In this document: positions 7,180 to 11,109 of the stretch, in pieces
Layout of the letters: every line of letters starts with the position of its first letter
How positions within the stretch are numbered: position 1 is the first letter of the stretch
Assembly: GCA_025056955.1 (NCBI GenBank)
Contig: JANWYL010000092.1
Coordinates: forward strand, 1 to 11,109
DNA length: 11,109 bases
Direction of reading: 5' to 3'
From: Sandaracinaceae bacterium
Lineage (GTDB): Bacteria; Myxococcota_A; Polyangia; Polyangiales; Sandaracinaceae
Translations under genes and position numbers: made by a program
The notes under the pieces: model-generated
What the model was told of the DNA's origin: nothing
Database searches by the model: none
The model's input: the letters and a program-made list of their open reading frames with translations, nothing else

Positions 7180-7829
7180 AGGCCAATGTAAAAGCAGTTG
7201 TTTTTGCACTGCTTTTTTCAGTTGGAACCGTTGTTCTTGGGGATGCGGTTGTAAGATTGGGGATAACCCAATCCCATCCCCTGCGTTCACCATCTTGGGT
7301 ATATGCTGTACCCTTGCCTCACCCATCTGATGGAGGCGTTGATGCTCCTTTTGTTGCCCCTCCTCCATTCATCGCTTTCGCCAAAGACTTTGAAGGATTT
7401 ACTTCTTGGGAACGCATACCAGTTGAGGGGGCAATGAATGCTGTTGGGGCAAAGCCAGGGCCTACTGCTGTGTACGTCAAAGCTCGCCCACCACCTCACT
7501 CAACCCGCTGGCCAAATGGCAGCATTTTGGTCAAAACCATCGAGCACGAGCGGATGGAAGAGTGGGTGATCCATGCCATGGTCAAAAGAGGGGTACCTTA
7601 CAACCGCGATGGTGCAATTGGGTGGGAATTCTTCGAGCTCAAATATGATCCAAGCGATGCCAAGCTCCACATTGTTTGGAGGGGAACAGGCCCCCCATCG
7701 GGACACGGCTATGCGGCACAGGGGCGAGATGCGGGGCCTGGGGGTATTCCTTTGGTGTGCAATGATTGCCATGCAGCCGCATGGCAGAACGATGGGGTGT
7801 TGACTCCAGCCCTGGCGCTGCACCCGTAG
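7176..7829 (+). CDS. Cytochrome P460-like mono-heme c protein
   Basis: The 217-residue exported protein has one heme c site near its C-terminus, CNDCH (195-199). Its N-terminus MKANVK followed by a hydrophobic segment (about 7-25) is a signal peptide or membrane anchor. The middle resembles the cytochrome P460 fold: FEGFTSWERI (72-81), WPNGSILVKTIEH (112-124), then VIHAMVKR (131-138) and IGWEFFEL (148-155). In characterised P460 proteins a lysine is cross-linked to the heme and the enzymes oxidise hydroxylamine or bind NO. I cannot tell from sequence whether the cross-linking lysine is retained. It is the last gene of the operon, joined to the imelysin-like gene by an ATGA overlap, and is followed by a 28-base convergent gap. 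No convincing intrinsic terminator is visible there. A role as electron partner of the di-heme protein is inference. Confidence 0.75.
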   Translation: MKANVKAVVFALLFSVGTVVLGDAVVRLGITQSHPLRSPSWVYAVPLPHPSDGGVDAPFVAPPPFIAFAKDFEGFTSWERIPVEGAMNAVGAKPGPTAVYVKARPPPHSTRWPNGSILVKTIEHERMEEWVIHAMVKRGVPYNRDGAIGWEFFELKYDPSDAKLHIVWRGTGPPSGHGYAAQGRDAGPGGIPLVCNDCHAAAWQNDGVLTPALALHP

Positions 7830-7857
7830 GATTCTTTGGAAACACCGTGGTTATTGT

Positions 7858-8880
7858 TTAATTGCCGAAGAGGGATGCACCTCGGTGTGCAATGGTGTAG
7901 GTGATGACAGGAGCAGCGCCCAACGCAGTCGTGAGGCTCCACGCGAAAGCAGCCCTCTGGAGGGTTGAGGAGAGGAGTGAATTCACCTCATCTTTTTCGG
8001 ACGCATGAGGACGTATCCAAGCCAAAACGCTTGTCCGAATCGATGAGGAGAAGGCAATGGCCATCACAGCATAGAGCAACCAGCCATATCCTTGGGCTTC
8101 TTCGCTGCGCAGGAGGCAGAAGGGGCAGCGATGCACAGGTGATTCATAAACATGGGGAGCGAGGTAGGATGGGATTGCAAAAAATCCCGAAAGGGCTGCA
8201 ATGGCAGAGAGGGTTGTTGCAGAGAAAATGGGCTTTTTTGAAAGGGTGAAACGCGCGATGAGGTATGAGATGGTTGCAAGGAGAGAAGCACCCACAAAAA
8301 CCACCCAAGCTTCTGCACCTGGGACTTGGTTGATCAAAAGGGAGCTCGTTTCTTGGATGGCGAGGGTGGAACAGCAGGTGGAGCGGGAGCGGAGATTGAG
8401 TTGAGTGGCGAAAGCGGTGCTTGCAAGGTGCGAGGCGATGGGGAAGGGAGCAACCAAGAGGGTAGCCCTGGCCTTAATGCGGTTGTTGATTGGCGTGATC
8501 TGGGTGAGATCAGCCGAATGGAGTGCCTGCCAGGCAGAGAGCGCAAAGGCCGAAAGCAGAGCAAGGGTGAGGGCCCTAAACCCCCAAGGGTTTGCACTGA
8601 GCACCCCATAGGCGCACACCGTTCCGGGGAGCAGGCCTGCCATTCGGTCAGCGCCCATCACGAGGAAAAAGACCTCCGCCCACGCGCCGATTTTTGCGAT
8701 GGCAAAGGCAGAAGCCACAAGTTCAAAGCGGCGTTCTTCTGCAATCGATGCTTGCTCGCGCAGGAGCACTCCAAGTGCAGCCCACCCGGCAAGCAGGGCA
8801 AGCATGGCGTTGAGCGTGCCAACGAGGAAGCGCTCAGCAAGCCAAGGGTGAAAGAGGTTAGTGAGTGTGCCGACTGTCAT
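7858..8880 (-). CDS. Polytopic membrane protein with CC and CPFC motifs
   Basis: The 340-residue product has about eight hydrophobic segments, for example around 18-40, 52-76, 82-118, 172-190, 209-230 and 255-278, so it is an integral inner-membrane protein. I do not recognise its function. Two cysteine motifs stand out: CC at 159-160 in a long loop, and HRCPFC at 240-245 just after a membrane helix. They could face the same side and bind metal, carry a disulfide or pass electrons. The frame extends to a TTG at 8925, but ATG 8880 is preferred because AAGGG lies 6 bases upstream of it. The gene converges on the heme-protein operon and diverges from the surface-protein gene, so it is its own transcription unit. 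Possible roles in heme, copper or thiol redox handling are inferred only from the motifs and neighbours. Confidence 0.75.
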   Translation of the reverse strand: MTVGTLTNLFHPWLAERFLVGTLNAMLALLAGWAALGVLLREQASIAEERRFELVASAFAIAKIGAWAEVFFLVMGADRMAGLLPGTVCAYGVLSANPWGFRALTLALLSAFALSAWQALHSADLTQITPINNRIKARATLLVAPFPIASHLASTAFATQLNLRSRSTCCSTLAIQETSSLLINQVPGAEAWVVFVGASLLATISYLIARFTLSKKPIFSATTLSAIAALSGFFAIPSYLAPHVYESPVHRCPFCLLRSEEAQGYGWLLYAVMAIAFSSSIRTSVLAWIRPHASEKDEVNSLLSSTLQRAAFAWSLTTALGAAPVITYTIAHRGASLFGN

Positions 8881-8886
8881 CTCAGG

Positions 8887-8891
8887 CCCTT
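8887..8891 (-). promoter_or_regulatory. Shine-Dalgarno deciding the start at 8880
   Basis: On the minus strand AAGGG lies 6 bases before ATG 8880. The alternative TTG at 8925 is a rarer start codon, which decides for the shorter protein. Confidence 0.5.
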
Positions 8892-9000
8892 TTGTTGAGG
8901 AAATGCCTCGACCCTCTTTTGTCAATCAAAGATTTCATCCATACTGAGGCCATGGCAGCACATCGAGTGATGCCTTTTTTGGTGGTCATGGACGAGTGCA

Positions 9001-9786
9001 TTGGTTGCGCTTTTTTGGGGAAGCCCAGCATCCCTTTTTGCTCAAGCCCGCTGCGTCGATGAGACGGGAGACATGTGCCTCAGCCTACTTAGGACCATGC
9101 GCCCTCGAGATGGGGTGATCGATGACATTTTCCAAACGCGAGATGGTTTGTATGCTCCCCAATTGGGTTTTGGGCGTTACCTTCGTGGCGTAAATGGTTG
9201 CATCGGTTTCACCCACACCCCAACCATTCTCGAAGGTTATACCTGTGGCATGCCAGGCACGAATCCGCCAGGAGGCAACGACCCCCGCTTTCATGCCGAT
9301 TCATTGGACTGGTACTGGACTCAAATTTTTCGCACTCGCCCCGATGGAAGCTGGGTTGAAGATGGGGAAGGTGGGCACTACGAGCCAACAAGGGGTCGCA
9401 TCTACGACCTTGGGGGTGAGGCCAACCGCGTGGTTTTGTTCCCAATCACAGACCATCCCCCCCTCCCGTGCGAGGCGTTTGAGTATTCGGTGTGGCTTTC
9501 CAATAACGCAGATGCGACGCGGGTGGCAAGCCCAGATGCGCCCGATCCCATGGCATGGAATCCAGCCCGCCTCATCCGCGCCTACACCCAAGGCTGGACG
9601 CGTAACCCCAGGGCCAGGGGAGTGGCCGATCGTGAGCGCCCGGATCTTGGCGCTTTCCTCAGGGACCACTCGGGAGGGGAAGCCGTTGCAGATGCGGTGA
9701 CGACAGTGTGGGCCCTTCCTTGTGGCCTTTCTTTCCGCTACGTCTCGATTCAGGCCGGAAACTACGGCAATCCAGGCCCTGCTTGA
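9001..9786 (+). CDS. N-terminal half of the MYXO-CTERM surface protein
   Basis: This open frame gives 261 residues if started at TTG 9001, whose product has only a short uncharged signal (LVALFWGSPASLFAQA, cleavage before RC). No Shine-Dalgarno is visible before it, so the true start is probably ATG 8952 through a frame disruption. The mature part looks like an extracellular beta-rich domain, with six cysteines and motifs such as NRVVLFPITDHPPLPCEAFEYSVWLS, typical of secreted ornament-like proteins of this group. RLIRAYTQGW and LSFRYVSIQAGNYGNPGPA follow, ending at the TGA at 9784. No enzymatic motif is recognised. The same frame continues sensibly past the TGA, so this is best viewed as the first half of a larger protein rather than a complete gene. 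Confidence 0.6.
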   Translation: MVALFWGSPASLFAQARCVDETGDMCLSLLRTMRPRDGVIDDIFQTRDGLYAPQLGFGRYLRGVNGCIGFTHTPTILEGYTCGMPGTNPPGGNDPRFHADSLDWYWTQIFRTRPDGSWVEDGEGGHYEPTRGRIYDLGGEANRVVLFPITDHPPLPCEAFEYSVWLSNNADATRVASPDAPDPMAWNPARLIRAYTQGWTRNPRARGVADRERPDLGAFLRDHSGGEAVADAVTTVWALPCGLSFRYVSIQAGNYGNPGPA

Positions 9787-9855
9787 ACTTTCCATTCGTC
9801 TGACGACGAGCTTGATGCGGTCGCTGGCCTGAATGAAGACGACACAGCGATTTGC

Positions 9856-10896
9856 GTGGATGCAGATGGCGATGGCCATCGCGACGCCCGCTGTGGAGGA
9901 AGCGATTGCGATGACACGGACCCCAACGTTCATCCCGGGGTTTTCGAACCTTGCAATGCCACCCGCGATCTGGATTGTCGCCCCGCCACACCATGCCCAA
10001 CTGGCACCCGATGTCATGCTGCAAGTGGCCCCTGCGTACCAGAGTGCTTCGAGGGAGGATGCGGAAGCGATGATTTGGTATGTACCGCGGAACACCTTTG
10101 CCTCGAGCGCGCTTGCGTGGAGCGGCGGGAGCCTTGCCCAGAGGGGACGGTGTGTTGCGGTGGCCGTTGTGTTGGGCATTGCGAGGGGGTGGTTTGCCCA
10201 GATGGCCAGGTGTGCGTGGGCGGTGCATGCATCGATCCTTGCGCAGGGGTGCGCTGCCCGCCCATGCAGGTGTGCATCGCGAACCGCCCTGGTGCCCGCA
10301 CCCTTTGTGGGCCAGCGTGCACATGTTCTGAACTGACGACGAGCCTATGTACCGGCGGTACGGTGTGCGATACCCGCCCGGATTCGCCAACCTTTGGTTA
10401 CTGCGTCCAAGCTGGCTGTGAATCGATTCGATGTCCGGCTGGATACGTTTGCCGTTCCGGTCGGTGCGTCGATGCCTGTGAAGGGGTGCTTTGTCCATTC
10501 GGTCAAAGGTGTATGATGGGTGAGTGTGTGGTTGATCGCTGTGCATCGATAAGGTGCGCAGAGGGGCTCATTTGCGTGAATGGTGAGTGCGTGACTCCTT
10601 GCAGTGTCATAAGTTGTCGCGAAGGTGAACGTTGCCGCAATGGGGTGTGCGAGCCCGACCCGTGCCATGGCATGGATTGTGGGCCTGATGCGCAATGCAT
10701 TGAAGGTGCATGCATTGCCAACCCAAGAGATGCCGGACGACCAGACGGGGGAAGAACTCCCTCCTCACCCCCACCATCACCAAGCTCAAAGCCTGCTTCA
10801 ACCGGTTGTGGCTGCCGAAGCGCGAAGGGAACTCCCTATTGGAACTCGGCTTTGGCGCTTTTGGTTCTCCTGCTTCTTGCGAGAAGGAAGCGATGA
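9856..10896 (+). CDS. C-terminal half: MopE-like motif, Cys-rich repeats, MYXO-CTERM
   Basis: Read from GTG 9856 this gives 346 residues with 51 cysteines; the frame is actually open from 9787. It begins with DADGDGHRD (2-10) and GGSDCDDTDPNVHPG, then C33 and C41, matching the putative metal-binding motif family PF11617 (Cu-binding MopE type). That motif is widespread in secreted proteins, so copper binding is not implied by itself. Residues about 64-286 are a Cys-rich repeat region, probably disulfide-stabilised and extracellular. A Pro/Ser linker (about 300-315) leads to STGCGC (315-320), a hydrophobic helix and RRKR, the MYXO-CTERM sorting signal for processing and surface display. It has no signal peptide of its own and no Shine-Dalgarno at 9856. 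Independent expression would therefore not be exported, which supports its being the second half of the gene above. Confidence 0.65.
   Translation: MDADGDGHRDARCGGSDCDDTDPNVHPGVFEPCNATRDLDCRPATPCPTGTRCHAASGPCVPECFEGGCGSDDLVCTAEHLCLERACVERREPCPEGTVCCGGRCVGHCEGVVCPDGQVCVGGACIDPCAGVRCPPMQVCIANRPGARTLCGPACTCSELTTSLCTGGTVCDTRPDSPTFGYCVQAGCESIRCPAGYVCRSGRCVDACEGVLCPFGQRCMMGECVVDRCASIRCAEGLICVNGECVTPCSVISCREGERCRNGVCEPDPCHGMDCGPDAQCIEGACIANPRDAGRPDGGRTPSSPPPSPSSKPASTGCGCRSAKGTPYWNSALALLVLLLLARRKR
10045..10713 (+). repeat. Degenerate Cys-rich tandem protein repeats
   Basis: About nine units follow the pattern C-x2-[VI]-x-C-P-x-G-x2-C-x2-G-x-C-x2-3-C, roughly 24 residues (72 bases) each. The clearest are CEGVVCPDGQVCVGGAC, CEGVLCPFGQRCMMGEC and CASIRCAEGLICVNGEC. 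One unit in the middle (about 10270-10400) is irregular, with an insertion containing NRPGARTLCGPACTC. The repeats diverge at DNA level, so they are old rather than freshly expanded. Confidence 0.7.
10804..10893 (+). other. MYXO-CTERM sorting signal
   Basis: The last 30 codons encode GCGCRSAKG, a hydrophobic stretch SALALLVLLLLA and the basic end RRKR. This order (Cys motif, transmembrane helix, Arg-rich tail) is the MYXO-CTERM type, known from Myxococcota surface proteins cleaved by a dedicated membrane protease (myxosortase). It is the main taxonomic clue in the window. Confidence 0.8.
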
Positions 10897-10976
10897 AGGG
10901 ATGCCTCCGGTGATCTGCAAGGGAGTTGCTAGGTGATTTCAGGGCTTTGTTGGTTGGGCATGGTGTCGTAGAGGGC

Positions 10977-11109
10977 TCATTCCTCCTCTTCCTGTGAAGC
11001 GAGGCGAGTGAGCACGTTGAAGTCTTCAAGGGTTGTGAGATCTCCTTGCACGGACTGGCCTGCCGCCACCTGGCGGAGGAGTCGTCGCATGATTTTCCCG
11101 CTCCTTGTT
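10977..11109 (-). CDS. C-terminus of acetyl-CoA synthetase-like AMP-forming enzyme
   Basis: The minus strand from the right edge reads TRSGKIMRRLLRQVAAG, then a short acidic tail (GDLTTLEDFNVL...), and stops at 10977-10979. That is 43 residues of the C-terminal lid domain of the ANL superfamily, closest to acetyl-CoA synthetase (acetate + ATP + CoA to acetyl-CoA + AMP). The lysine in SGKIMRR is the catalytic residue whose acetylation by Pat-type enzymes switches the enzyme off in other bacteria. TRSGKIMRR plus the TTLED-like tail favours acetyl- over propionyl-CoA synthetase, but related acyl-CoA synthetases cannot be excluded from the tail alone. The rest lies beyond the window. It converges on the MYXO-CTERM gene across an 80-base gap in which I see no clear terminator. 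Confidence 0.85.
   Translation of the reverse strand, partial: TRSGKIMRRLLRQVAAGQSVQGDLTTLEDFNVLTRLASQEEEE

Larger units (their letters stand above)
8952..10896 (+). pseudogene. MYXO-CTERM surface protein gene, interrupted
   Basis: One gene appears to span this region with two interruptions. First, ATG 8952 opens MAAHRVMPF in a frame that soon diverges from the main frame. Removing one T from the six-T run at 8975-8980 would join it to WWSWTSALVALFWGSPASLFAQA, a textbook signal peptide with cleavage before RC. Second, the main frame has a single TGA at 9784-9786; reading continues in the same frame for 23 codons (TFHSSDDELDAVAGLNEDD...) into the MopE-like and Cys-rich part. The restored protein would be about 650 residues, with signal peptide, N-terminal globular domain, metal-binding motif, Cys-rich repeats and MYXO-CTERM tail. 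TGA is one base from the Cys codons, and Cys would fit that position. Recent decay, base-calling error or recoding all remain possible. If recoding is real, this is a functional gene. Confidence 0.55.

Noticed and set aside
7830..7857. Possible bidirectional terminator in the convergent gap
   Set aside because: No stable GC-rich stem followed by a T-run could be found in these 28 bases.
8919..8945. Promoter-like TTGTCA and CATACT ahead of ATG 8952
   Set aside because: The spacing is only about 15 bases and the -10 match is 4 of 6. It would make the transcript nearly leaderless, so the support is too weak to annotate.
9784..9786. Genome-wide reassignment of TGA as a sense codon
   Set aside because: Other intact genes in the window end properly at TGA (for example at 4950 and 7179).
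9301..10546. Two long overlapping minus-strand frames opposite the MYXO-CTERM gene
   Set aside because: The products are low in recognisable motifs and are rich in residues mirrored from the Cys-rich codons (Ala, His, Arg, Thr). The plus strand explains the region well.
10045..10713. CRISPR array or DNA-level tandem repeat
   Set aside because: The periodicity is at protein level, with divergent DNA and no constant repeat or spacer pattern.
10897..10976. Possible terminator or small gene between the two convergent genes at the right end
   Set aside because: No hairpin with a T-run and no start with a ribosome-binding site was seen.

Overview
The window most likely comes from a member of the Myxococcota or a related deltaproteobacterial lineage. 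The main reason is a cysteine-rich surface protein (8952-10896) that ends in a MYXO-CTERM-type sorting tail: GCGC, a hydrophobic helix, then RRKR. Lipoprotein signals and multiple c-type heme proteins fit a Gram-negative envelope. The window is moderately GC-rich, lower than I would expect for classic myxobacteria, so an uncultured or atypical lineage is plausible. No mobile element, tRNA, rRNA or CRISPR array was seen.

Layout. (1) 1-860, plus strand: the 3' part of 3-hydroxy-3-methylglutaryl-CoA lyase, whose start lies upstream of the window. (2) 862-2760, minus strand: two ferritin-like, probably diiron proteins, a PF10118-type predicted metal-dependent hydrolase and a DUF455 protein, with a palindrome-rich gap between them. 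(3) 2788-7829, plus strand: a compact four-gene operon of exported proteins. It encodes a large lipoprotein resembling glycoside hydrolases, a di-heme COG3488/DUF1111 oxidoreductase, an imelysin/EfeO-type lipoprotein and a small cytochrome P460-like heme protein. (4) 7858-8880, minus strand: a polytopic membrane protein with CC and CPFC motifs. (5) 8952-10896, plus strand: the MYXO-CTERM protein, with a MopE-like metal-binding motif and about nine Cys-rich repeats. It is interrupted by one in-frame TGA, and its signal peptide looks split between two frames. (6) 10977-11109, minus strand: the last 43 codons of an acetyl-CoA synthetase-like AMP-forming enzyme, too short for ordinary ORF calling.

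How the parts may work together. The operon at 2788-7829 is the most system-like part. Di-heme DUF1111 proteins and imelysin/EfeO proteins co-occur in known iron-responsive operons. Here they are joined by a P460-like cytochrome and a glycoside-hydrolase-like lipoprotein, which suggests an envelope redox or metal-handling module, perhaps acting on a glycan- or siderophore-like ligand (inference). The neighbouring membrane CPFC protein and MopE-motif surface protein may belong to the same theme, but they are separate transcription units. The HMG-CoA lyase and acyl-CoA synthetase at the two ends are ordinary carbon metabolism.

The strongest anomaly is the in-frame TGA at 9784-9786. The two halves sit in the same frame and join into a continuous, sensible protein. 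Together with a suspected one-base slip near the start, this favours a recent pseudogene or consensus errors, but recoding has not been excluded.
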